Below are positions 1-6,886 of a stretch of DNA of 64,000 bases, in pieces. Made by a program: the position numbers and the translations under genes. A model generated the notes under the pieces. It ran no database searches. It was not told the DNA's origin and saw only the letters and a list, made by a program, of their open reading frames with translations. The stretch's first letter is position 1; each line of letters starts with the position of its first letter. This DNA comes from Lentzea pudingi (GTDB taxonomy: Bacteria; Actinomycetota; Actinomycetes; Mycobacteriales; Pseudonocardiaceae), in contig NZ_BMNC01000008.1 in NCBI RefSeq assembly GCF_014646255.1, positions 186,001-250,000 of the forward strand. The letters are read 5' to 3'.

Positions 1-132
1 GATCCCAAGCACTTCAACGACATCGTCAGGGAGAAGAACCTGCCTGTGCCGCAGACGATCGTGGACGTGGTCGAACCGCCCGCGCACGAGACGCTGGAGC
101 GGATGCTCGAGGCGATCGCGAAGCAGTACTGA
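1..132 (+). CDS. 3' end of an unrecognised protein (partial)
   Basis: The window opens inside this gene; 43 residues are visible, ending with a TGA one base before the telA-like start. The visible part is a charged helical tail (HETLERMLEAIAKQY at the C-terminus) with no motif I can assign. The one-base spacing to the next gene means it is probably the upstream member of the same operon. Function not determinable from this fragment. Confidence 0.7.
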   Translation, partial: DPKHFNDIVREKNLPVPQTIVDVVEPPAHETLERMLEAIAKQY

Positions 133-133
133 C

Positions 134-1264
134 ATGACCGACTTCGTGCTGACGCCACCGGACCCCGTCGAGCCCGTGCCGGTCGACCGCGCCGCCGGCC
201 TGATTCCCGTCACCGACAGGGCGGAGTTGTCCTCGCGCGCCGAGGAGTTCGTCGCCGCGCTGGGTGCCGTCGACCCGCGTTCGCCCGACTTCGGCCGGAT
301 CGTGGACGACGCCCTGGTGCTCGGCGAGGCGGAGATGCGGGTGGCCGCGCAGATCGCGGGCCGGTTGCTCGACCGCACGCTCGCGTCGGTGTCGTCGCCC
401 GTCCCGGTCTCGGCGAGCCTGACCGAGCTGCGGCGGTCGGTGCGCGCACTCGATCCGCAGGACCTGAGCAGGCTGACCGGCCGCAAGATCCTCGGGTTCC
501 TCCCGGGAGGCAACGCGGCGCGCGGACTGCTGGCCCGGCTGCGCGCGGCCGACGAGCCGCTCAACCGGATCGTGCTGAAGCTGCGGTCCGGCCAGGACGC
601 GTTGAGGCGCGACAACGCCGCCATCAAGGGCGAGCGGCGGCGCCTGTGGGACGTGATGACGGCGCTGTCCCGCGACGCCGCGCTCGCCGCGGAGATGGAC
701 GAGGCCGTCGAACGGCAGGTCGCGATCCTCGACCTGGCCGAACCCGAGCGCGCCCGGGCTTTGCGCGCCGACGTGCTCTTCTCGTTGCGGCAACGGCATC
801 AGGACCTGCTGACCCAGCTCGCGGTGTGCGCGCAGGGCTATCTGGCGCTGGACGTCGTGCGCCGCAACAACGACGAGCTGATCAAGGGCGTCGAACGGGC
901 CGTGAGCACGACCGTCACGGCGTTGCGGATCGGCGTGACCGTCGCGGCGGCACTGGCCGGGCAACGCGAGGTGATCGACCAGGTCGACGCCGTGCGCGGC
1001 CTGACCGACTCCCTGCTTCGCTCGAACGCCGCACTGATGTCGTTGCAGGGCAAGGACATCGAGCGCCTCGCTACGGAACCCGCCGTCGGCATCGACGCCG
1101 TGCGGACCTCGTTCGACCAGATCTACGCGGCGATCGACGCCGTCGACACGTTCAAGGCCCGCGCGGCCGACTCCATGTCCAGCACGGTGTCCGCGCTGGA
1201 CGCCGAGATCCGCCGCGCTCACGACCACCTGAGCCGTGTGCGGGAGACCGGGGAGCAGTCGTGA
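134..1264 (+). CDS. TelA-family (toxic anion resistance) protein
   Basis: 376 residues, almost entirely helical, with the layout of the TelA/KlaA toxic anion resistance family: an N-terminal variable part, then long amphipathic helices with the family-like stretches around RNNDELIKGVERAVSTTV and ALAGQREVIDQVD. No signal peptide or membrane segment, so cytoplasmic. The family was named after tellurite resistance, but most members have no proven role and are linked to envelope stress. It sits in an operon with a VWA lipoprotein and an XpaC-like membrane protein, the usual actinobacterial companions, which supports the family call better than any single motif. A direct role in tellurite resistance is not shown. 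Confidence 0.8.
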   Translation: MTDFVLTPPDPVEPVPVDRAAGLIPVTDRAELSSRAEEFVAALGAVDPRSPDFGRIVDDALVLGEAEMRVAAQIAGRLLDRTLASVSSPVPVSASLTELRRSVRALDPQDLSRLTGRKILGFLPGGNAARGLLARLRAADEPLNRIVLKLRSGQDALRRDNAAIKGERRRLWDVMTALSRDAALAAEMDEAVERQVAILDLAEPERARALRADVLFSLRQRHQDLLTQLAVCAQGYLALDVVRRNNDELIKGVERAVSTTVTALRIGVTVAAALAGQREVIDQVDAVRGLTDSLLRSNAALMSLQGKDIERLATEPAVGIDAVRTSFDQIYAAIDAVDTFKARAADSMSSTVSALDAEIRRAHDHLSRVRETGEQS

Positions 1265-1295
1265 ACCGCCGCCACCGCCCCACCAAGGAGCCCGC

Positions 1296-2891
1296 ATGAT
1301 CCGCCGCCTCCTCCCCGCGGTCGCCGCTCTGGCACTGCTGGCGGGATGTTCCGACGAAGCCGACCCCGCCAGACCGGTCGGCGACGCCACGCCCGGCACC
1401 CTCCGCGTCCTCGCCGGCAGCGAGCTCGCCGACCTGCAGCCGATCCTCGACGAGGCCGCGCGTGCCACCGGCATCTCCGTGAAGTTCAGCTTCACCGGCA
1501 CCATCGAGGGTGCCGAGAAGGTCGCGAGCGGCACCGCCGAACAGGGCTTCGACGCCGTCTGGTTCTCCTCCAACCGCTACCTCGAACTCGTGCCGGAGGC
1601 CCAGAAACGCCTCGGCACACCGACGAAGGTGATGTCCTCCCCCGTCGTGCTCGGGCTGCCCGCCGCGAAGGTGAAGGAACTGGGCTGGGACACCAAGCGC
1701 GTCGGCTGGGCGGAGATCGCCGAGGCCGCGGGCGCGCGGAGGTTCACCTACGGCATGACCGACCCGTCCGCCTCCAACTCCGGCTTCTCCGCGCTGGTCG
1801 GCGTCGCGGCGGCGTTGTCCGGGTCGGGCTCGGCACTGGACGCGGCCAGGATCGACGCGGTCGCGCCGCAGCTCAAGCAGTTCTTCTCGGCCCAGACGCT
1901 GTCCGCGGGGTCGTCCGGGTGGCTGTCCGAGGCCTACCAGCGACGGGCCAGGGACCCCGGCGCCACAGTGGACGGTCTGATCAACTACGAGTCGGTGCTG
2001 CTGTCGTCGCCCGAACCGCTGACACTGGTCTACCCGAGCGACGGCGTGGTGACCGCGGACTACCCGCTCACGCTGCTCACGTCGGCGTCCTCGGAGGCCC
2101 GCGAGGCGCACCAGAAGCTCTCCGACCACCTCAGGAGCGCGGACGTCCAGCGCAGGATCATGGAGACCACGCACCGCCGCCCCGCCGTGCCGCAGGTGCC
2201 GCTTGACGGCAAGTTCGCGGTGAAGGACCTCGTGGAACTCCCGTTCCCCGGCAGCCAGTCCGCTGTGGACGGTCTGATCACCACGTACTTCGACCAGCTG
2301 CGCCGCCCGTCCCGCACGCTCTACGTGCTCGACACGTCCGGCTCGATGCAGGGCGACCGGATCGACGGCCTGCGCCAGGCGCTGGTCGGGCTCACCGGCG
2401 CCGACTCCTCCCTGGCCGGGAAGTTCAGCCGGTTCCACGGCCGCGAGCAGGTCACGTTGCTGCCGTTCAACAGCAGCGCGCGGCCACCGTTGAAGTACGA
2501 GGTGCCGCAGGACGACCCGCAGCCGGTGCTCGACCAGATCCGCGCCACCGCCACGTCACTCGACGCGGCCGGCGGCACGGCCATCTACAGCAGCCTGCGC
2601 GGTGGCTACGACGTGCTGCGCCAGCAGATCGACGCCGACCCCGACCGGTTCACGTCGATCGTGCTGATGACCGACGGCGAGAACACCGGTAGCGAGGACG
2701 TGACCGACTTCCAGCTGTTCCACCAGTCACTCCCGCCGAACCTGAAGGGCATCCCGATCTTCCCGGTGCTGTTCGGCGAGAGCGCCACCGCCGAGATGGA
2801 CCAGGTCGCGAAGATGAGCGGCGGCAAGGTGTTCGACGCCCGCAGCCGCTCGCTCTCCGCCGCCTTCAAGGAGATCCGTGGTTATCAGTAG
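1296..2891 (+). CDS. Solute-binding-like and VWA-domain lipoprotein
   Basis: 531 residues. Start ATG chosen because it gives a classical lipoprotein signal (MIRRLLPAVAALALLAGC), with the lipobox Cys at residue 18; the longer frame has no such signal. Residues about 30-310 resemble an extracellular solute-binding fold, followed by a von Willebrand factor A domain whose MIDAS motif DTSGS lies at about residue 346, so a divalent metal and a partner protein are probably bound on the outer face of the membrane. The last 14 bases overlap the GTG start of the next gene, implying coupled translation. Partner and ligand are unknown. Confidence 0.85.
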   Translation: MIRRLLPAVAALALLAGCSDEADPARPVGDATPGTLRVLAGSELADLQPILDEAARATGISVKFSFTGTIEGAEKVASGTAEQGFDAVWFSSNRYLELVPEAQKRLGTPTKVMSSPVVLGLPAAKVKELGWDTKRVGWAEIAEAAGARRFTYGMTDPSASNSGFSALVGVAAALSGSGSALDAARIDAVAPQLKQFFSAQTLSAGSSGWLSEAYQRRARDPGATVDGLINYESVLLSSPEPLTLVYPSDGVVTADYPLTLLTSASSEAREAHQKLSDHLRSADVQRRIMETTHRRPAVPQVPLDGKFAVKDLVELPFPGSQSAVDGLITTYFDQLRRPSRTLYVLDTSGSMQGDRIDGLRQALVGLTGADSSLAGKFSRFHGREQVTLLPFNSSARPPLKYEVPQDDPQPVLDQIRATATSLDAAGGTAIYSSLRGGYDVLRQQIDADPDRFTSIVLMTDGENTGSEDVTDFQLFHQSLPPNLKGIPIFPVLFGESATAEMDQVAKMSGGKVFDARSRSLSAAFKEIRGYQ

Positions 2892-3450
2892 GTACCTGGC
2901 CTCCTGGAAGAACCTGGCCGGGTGCGCGGGCGGCCTGGTCGGCCTGGGTCTGCACTTCGCCGGCCTGGCCGGGTCGTACTGGATCGTGGTCGTCGTCGGC
3001 CTCTACGCAGCAGGCGCCCTGGCCGCACCACCCGAGCGGATCACTTTGGTATCCGACCCCGAGGAGGAGGCCGGCGCGCTGCGGTCCGAGCTCGACGCGT
3101 TGGTCGAACGGGTGCGGGGTTTCCGCGTCCCGGACGAGGTCGCGCCGAGGTTCGCGGACATCGCCGAGGTCCTGCGCGGCATGCTGGACCGCCCCCGCGC
3201 ACTGCGCGCCGACCCGGACGCGTTGCACGCCGTCACCAGGCTCGTCGGCACGGACCTGCCGCTGTCCGTCCAGACCTACCTGAACCTGCCGTGGTGGTAC
3301 GCCGCCGCACGGGGATCGGGCGCGGAACTGGTGCGGCAGCTGGACTTGCTGCACGCCGACGCCGTGCGCACCGCGGAACGGTTCCACGCGGCCGACGCGC
3401 AACGCCAGGCCGACCACACCCGTTACCTGGAGGACCGCGGTCAGGCCTGA
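2878..3450 (+). CDS. XpaC-like (5-bromo-4-chloroindolyl phosphate hydrolysis family) membrane protein
   Basis: 190 residues from a GTG start inside the previous gene. Two adjacent hydrophobic segments lie at about residues 15-50, followed by a helical cytoplasmic part. TelA and XpaC-type proteins are commonly neighbours (yceGH/xpaC-yceH in Bacillus), and that context plus the two-TM-then-helical layout is the basis of the call; there are no catalytic residues to point to. The family name comes from an old phenotype and does not imply a hydrolase. Last gene of the operon. Confidence 0.55.
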   Translation: MVISRYLASWKNLAGCAGGLVGLGLHFAGLAGSYWIVVVVGLYAAGALAAPPERITLVSDPEEEAGALRSELDALVERVRGFRVPDEVAPRFADIAEVLRGMLDRPRALRADPDALHAVTRLVGTDLPLSVQTYLNLPWWYAAARGSGAELVRQLDLLHADAVRTAERFHAADAQRQADHTRYLEDRGQA

Positions 3451-3586
3451 TGCCCCAGCGGACCACCCCGATCCGCTGTTCGCGAACCTTCACCCATAAA
3501 TGCGTGTCGACCGCGTACGTGCCGGTCTGCGCCCTCCGCTAGGTTTTCCCAGTCCTGGCTGGAGAAGTGCATTCGAGGGTGAAGCT

Positions 3587-5830
3587 GTGCGGTTGCCGGA
3601 GTCGGCGTTCGAGCAGGCGAAACTGGGCTCTGGGCAACTCGTCGCGGTCACCGCGCCACCGGGCGCCGAACGGACGCGACACCTGGTCCGGGCGGCGGAA
3701 CTCGCCCGCGCGCACGGGTTCGCCGTCACCTGGGTCGGCTGCCGCGCGGACGCACCGCCATACTGGCCCTGGCACGCGGTCCTGGCCGGGCTGGGCGGGG
3801 ACGCGTCGGCGCTCGACGCCGAACCGGAGGCCTGCGCGCAGAAGGTCGCCGACGCACTGGCGGGGACGCCCGCGTTGATCCTGGTCGACGACGTGGACCT
3901 GGCCGGCGAGGACACGTTCCAGCTGACCCGGTCCGTGGCTGCCCGCGCCCACCGGCTCCCCGTGGTCATCGTTGTCACCTGCAGGAATCCAGCCGAGACG
4001 AGACGTCTCGTCTCGCCTGAGCCGGATGTGGACCAAGGTGAGACGAGACGTCTCGTCTCGCAGGCGCACACCGCCCTCACCGAGGGCCGGATCACCGAGG
4101 CGCGCGACCTGCTCGACCAGGCGGCACGCGAAGGCGACCCGGAAGCGGCGCTCGGCCTGCCTGGCATGTGGGTCAACAAGTACCGGGGCCGGGCCGACCG
4201 CGCGCTGGCCGTCGCCCGCATCCGCGAGGCACTGGCCGCGCACCCGCCCGATCCGTTGCGCACCAGGCTGGCCACGAGGCTCGTGGCCGAGCACGCCTAC
4301 GACCGGCGCGAGACCGAGAGCGTGCTGGAAGCCTTGCGCCAGGCCAGGAAGACCGGCGACCAGCTGACCCTGGCCGAGGCCCTGTCGCTGGCGCACCATG
4401 CCCTGTGGTCGCCGGAGCACACGGCACTCCGGCTGGCCCTGGCCGAGGAGCTGATCTCCGTGGCGTCGGCGGCGGGGCTGGACCTGTTGGCGCTCAGCGG
4501 TGTGTGCCGTCGCACGATGGACCTGTTCTGCCTGGGCGACCCGCACGCGGAACGGTCGCAGGTGGAGCTGGCGAGACGGGCCGCGAACCACCCGGGGCTG
4601 ATCTTCTTCCACGCCGCGATGGACGTGATGCGGACGATCCGCGCGGGCCGGTTCGCGGAGGCGGAGCAGAAGTCGTCGGCGTGCCTGCGGATCGGGCTCG
4701 AAGCCGGTGACGTGGACGCGGAGACGTTCCACAGCACGCACCTGTTCGCGATCCGGTGGCTGCAGGGCCGCGGCGGCGAACTGGTCGACCTGGCCGAGCA
4801 GGTCACGCACTCCCCCACGTTGCCGGACCTGGAGTTCAGCTTCGAGGCGGCGCTTGCGCTGCTGGCGCTCGAGGCGGGGCAACGGGATCGCGCGCGGTCG
4901 GCGTTGCACCGGCTGACCATCAACGGACTCACGGCCGTGCCGTTGTCGAGCACCTGGATCACATGCATGTTCTGCGTGGTGCACGTGGCCGCGGCGCTGG
5001 GCGAGGCGGACATCGCCCGCGAGGCCTACCGGCTGCTCGAACCGTTCGCCGCGCTGCCGGTGGTGCCCGCGACCGCGATCGTCTGCTTCGGCTCGACCGA
5101 ACTGCTGCTGGGCATCGCCGCCACGACGTTCGGCGACGCCGCGCTCGCCACCGGACACCTCGAACGCGCCGTCACGACCAACATCCGGCTCGGCAACCTG
5201 CCGATGACCGCCTACGCCCGCGCCACCCTCGCGGCCACGGCCGGCGGTGAGCGCGGCAGGGCGCTGTACGACGTGGCCATCAACGACGCCAACACGATCG
5301 GCATGACCGCACGCGCGGCGACGTGGGCACAGGCCCGCGACGGCTTGGCGGGCCGGATCCTGATCCGCAAGGAGAACGTGTGGTGGGTCGTTTCCCACCA
5401 CGGCAAGGAAACCCGCGTCGAGGACCTGGTCGGCATGCGCTACCTGGCCCGGCTGGTGGCCGCCCCGGGCACCGAGATCCCCGCGCTGGAACTCGTCGGC
5501 GGCGAGGACAGCGGCAACCAGCCGCTGCTCGACCCCGTCGCCCGTGCCGCCTACCTCACCCGCATCCGCGACCTGCGCGCCCGGCTGGACGACAACCCGA
5601 CGCCACGTCTGGAGGCGGAGTTGGAGGCGTTGCTCAGCCACCTCGAACGCGAGACCGGCATGGGCGGTCGCGGCCGGAACTTCGCGGGTCCTGCCGAACG
5701 CGCCAGAACCGCCGTGCGCAAGGCGATCCGCCGCGCCATCGACACGATCGCGGCGACCGAGCAGCCCACCGCCGACGCGCTGCGCGACGCCGTGACGACG
5801 GGCTACCGCTGTTCGTACAAGCCCGGCTGA
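3587..5830 (+). CDS. AAA/TPR-type regulator with degenerate ATPase and embedded palindromes
   Basis: 747 residues from GTG at 3587, preceded by GAGG nine bases upstream; an in-frame ATG at 3500 would add 29 residues unlike the family. Residues 17-115 match the start of the STAND/AAA module of LuxR- or SARP-linked regulators (an aromatic PYWPWHAVLAG stretch, Walker B-like ALILVDDVD), but the Walker A loop reads APPGAERT, with no GKT. The ATPase is also short: it breaks off near residue 135, where two copies of ETRRLVS (137-143 and 152-158) encoded by DNA palindromes join it to a long TPR-like helical region. The C-terminus (about 600-747) is the winged-helix-like tail found in such actinobacterial regulators. 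Probably not an active ATPase; target unknown. Confidence 0.7.
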   Translation: MRLPESAFEQAKLGSGQLVAVTAPPGAERTRHLVRAAELARAHGFAVTWVGCRADAPPYWPWHAVLAGLGGDASALDAEPEACAQKVADALAGTPALILVDDVDLAGEDTFQLTRSVAARAHRLPVVIVVTCRNPAETRRLVSPEPDVDQGETRRLVSQAHTALTEGRITEARDLLDQAAREGDPEAALGLPGMWVNKYRGRADRALAVARIREALAAHPPDPLRTRLATRLVAEHAYDRRETESVLEALRQARKTGDQLTLAEALSLAHHALWSPEHTALRLALAEELISVASAAGLDLLALSGVCRRTMDLFCLGDPHAERSQVELARRAANHPGLIFFHAAMDVMRTIRAGRFAEAEQKSSACLRIGLEAGDVDAETFHSTHLFAIRWLQGRGGELVDLAEQVTHSPTLPDLEFSFEAALALLALEAGQRDRARSALHRLTINGLTAVPLSSTWITCMFCVVHVAAALGEADIAREAYRLLEPFAALPVVPATAIVCFGSTELLLGIAATTFGDAALATGHLERAVTTNIRLGNLPMTAYARATLAATAGGERGRALYDVAINDANTIGMTARAATWAQARDGLAGRILIRKENVWWVVSHHGKETRVEDLVGMRYLARLVAAPGTEIPALELVGGEDSGNQPLLDPVARAAYLTRIRDLRARLDDNPTPRLEAELEALLSHLERETGMGGRGRNFAGPAERARTAVRKAIRRAIDTIAATEQPTADALRDAVTTGYRCSYKPG
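3994..4059. repeat. Two copies of a 20-22 bp perfect palindrome inside a coding region
   Basis: GAGACGAGACGTCTCGTCTC occurs at 3995-4014 (extended by one C/G pair to 3994-4015) and again at 4040-4059. The copies start 45 bases apart, so both are read in the same frame as ETRRLVS. Between them lie 25 unique bases. This is seen directly. It resembles mobile palindromic elements that insert in frame into genes; see the findings. Confidence 0.9.
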
Positions 5831-5950
5831 TCTTGACCACCGCACGGCCGCCGTTTCACCACCGCGGACGCGCAGGATTGCGGGCAAGGGGAGTCCAGTC
5901 CAGACCGGGTCGTGCCACGCACCCCCCAGGGCGAGCCACGACCCACCCCT

Positions 5951-6031
5951 GGTCAGTGCGCCCGAGGGGGACGCACTGACCGGACACCGGGAAGCACCGC
6001 GGCGCGCACCCCCGACACGGGTCGCGGTGCT
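5951..6031. terminator. Two hairpins between convergent genes
   Basis: Stem 1: GGTCAGTGCG at 5951-5960 with CGCACTGACC at 5972-5981 (10 bp, 11-base loop). Stem 2: AGCACCGCG at 5993-6001 with CGCGGTGCT at 6023-6031 (9 bp). They lie between the 3' ends of the AAA/TPR regulator and the SARP gene and probably terminate both transcripts. No U-tract, as usual at this GC content. Confidence 0.6.
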
Positions 6032-6044
6032 CCCCACCACCACG

Positions 6045-6746
6045 TCACCCCGCCAGCACCGCCGCCTCCCTGCGTCGCAACGCGGACCCCGGCTCCATCC
6101 CGAACTCCTCCACCAGCAACGCCCGCACCCTTCGATACGTCCGCAACGCGTCTCCGGCCCGTCCCGCCCGGTGCTGGGCCTCCATCAGCAGCTCCCACAA
6201 CGACTCCCGCAACGGGTAGAGCGCGACGAGCCGTTCGAGCTGCGCGATCGCCTCGGCGTAGCGGCCGTCCAGGCACAGCCCGGCCGCGTGGTTCTCCTCC
6301 GCGAACGCCAGCGCCTCCCGCAGCCGCGCGATCTCCGCGCCCGCCCAGCCCTCGACCGGGCAGTCCGCCAGCGGATCGCCGCGGTGCAGCGCCAGTGCCT
6401 CCGCGTACCGGCCGCGCCGCAGGTGCTCGTCGAACTCCTCGACGTCGACGACGACCTGCGTGACGTCGAGCAGGTAGCCGGGTTCGCGGGTCAGCACGAC
6501 GCCGTCCGCGCCGGCCAGTTCCAGCGCCCGGCGGACCTTCGCCACGTGGCCCTGCAGAGTCTTGGTGCCCGTCGGCGGCACGTCCTCACCCCACAGGCCG
6601 TCGACGAGCGCCGATCTCGACACCAGACGGCCGGTTCTCAACGCCAGCAACGCGAACACGGCCCGCCGCCGCGCCCCCATGAAGTGCACCGGCCCGTCCG
6701 GCCCGCGGACCTCCAGCGGCCCCAGCAGCCGCACCTCGATCTTCAT
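6045..6746 (-). CDS. Small SARP/BTAD-domain transcriptional regulator
   Basis: 233 residues: an OmpR-type winged helix (MKIEVRLLGPLEV start, then GARRRAVFALLALRTGRLVSR, residues 1-95) followed by the bacterial transcriptional activation domain (about 100-230, ending PLRESLWELLMEAQHRAGRAGDALRTYRRVR in pieces). This is the minimal SARP layout, without the NB-ARC/TPR of larger AfsR proteins. Start ATG at 6746 has GGAGG nine bases upstream; ATG at 6752 is too close to it. The gene is divergent from the GH3 glycosidase, and a pair of 11-bp-spaced direct repeats lies just upstream. Target genes unknown. Confidence 0.88.
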   Translation of the reverse strand: MKIEVRLLGPLEVRGPDGPVHFMGARRRAVFALLALRTGRLVSRSALVDGLWGEDVPPTGTKTLQGHVAKVRRALELAGADGVVLTREPGYLLDVTQVVVDVEEFDEHLRRGRYAEALALHRGDPLADCPVEGWAGAEIARLREALAFAEENHAAGLCLDGRYAEAIAQLERLVALYPLRESLWELLMEAQHRAGRAGDALRTYRRVRALLVEEFGMEPGSALRRREAAVLAG

Positions 6747-6780
6747 CACCATTCCCCTCCCCTTGGACACAAGAAGAGGC

Positions 6781-6799
6781 GTGCCACGGGTGTGCCACG
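6781..6799. promoter_or_regulatory. Direct repeat resembling a SARP binding site
   Basis: GTGCCACG occurs at 6781-6788 and again at 6792-6799, an 11-base period. SARP proteins typically bind heptamer direct repeats spaced by one helical turn. The site is 35 bases upstream of the small SARP gene, suggesting autoregulation or control of the divergent GH3 gene. Inference from spacing only. Confidence 0.4.
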
Positions 6800-6845
6800 C
6801 GGCGTCACATCACGGCCAGGTAACCGAAATGCAACAGCGAGATAT

Positions 6846-6867
6846 ACCGACCGAGTACTTGGTCGGT
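6846..6867. promoter_or_regulatory. Palindromic TetR-type operator before the GH3 gene
   Basis: ACCGACC at 6846-6852 pairs with GGTCGGT at 6861-6867 around a centre containing AGTACT; only one base pair breaks the 22-bp symmetry. It lies 19 bases upstream of the GH3 ATG, where it would cover the promoter. The TetR gene at 9218 follows the GH3 gene directly and is the likely binder. Confidence 0.65.
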
Positions 6868-6886
6868 GTGTGGTCTGCTCGAAGAC

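Noticed and set aside
26..1573. Long antisense open frames throughout (for example 26-1573, 3539-6043, 7718-9814, 10297-12480, 25643-28372 and 45467-47542)
   Set aside because: Arg/Gly/Pro/His-rich translations without domains, lying opposite well-supported genes; expected in 70% GC DNA.
134..3450. Tellurium resistance island
   Set aside because: TelA-like and TerC proteins are far apart, and no terA/terD/terZ genes occur; the names do not prove the function.
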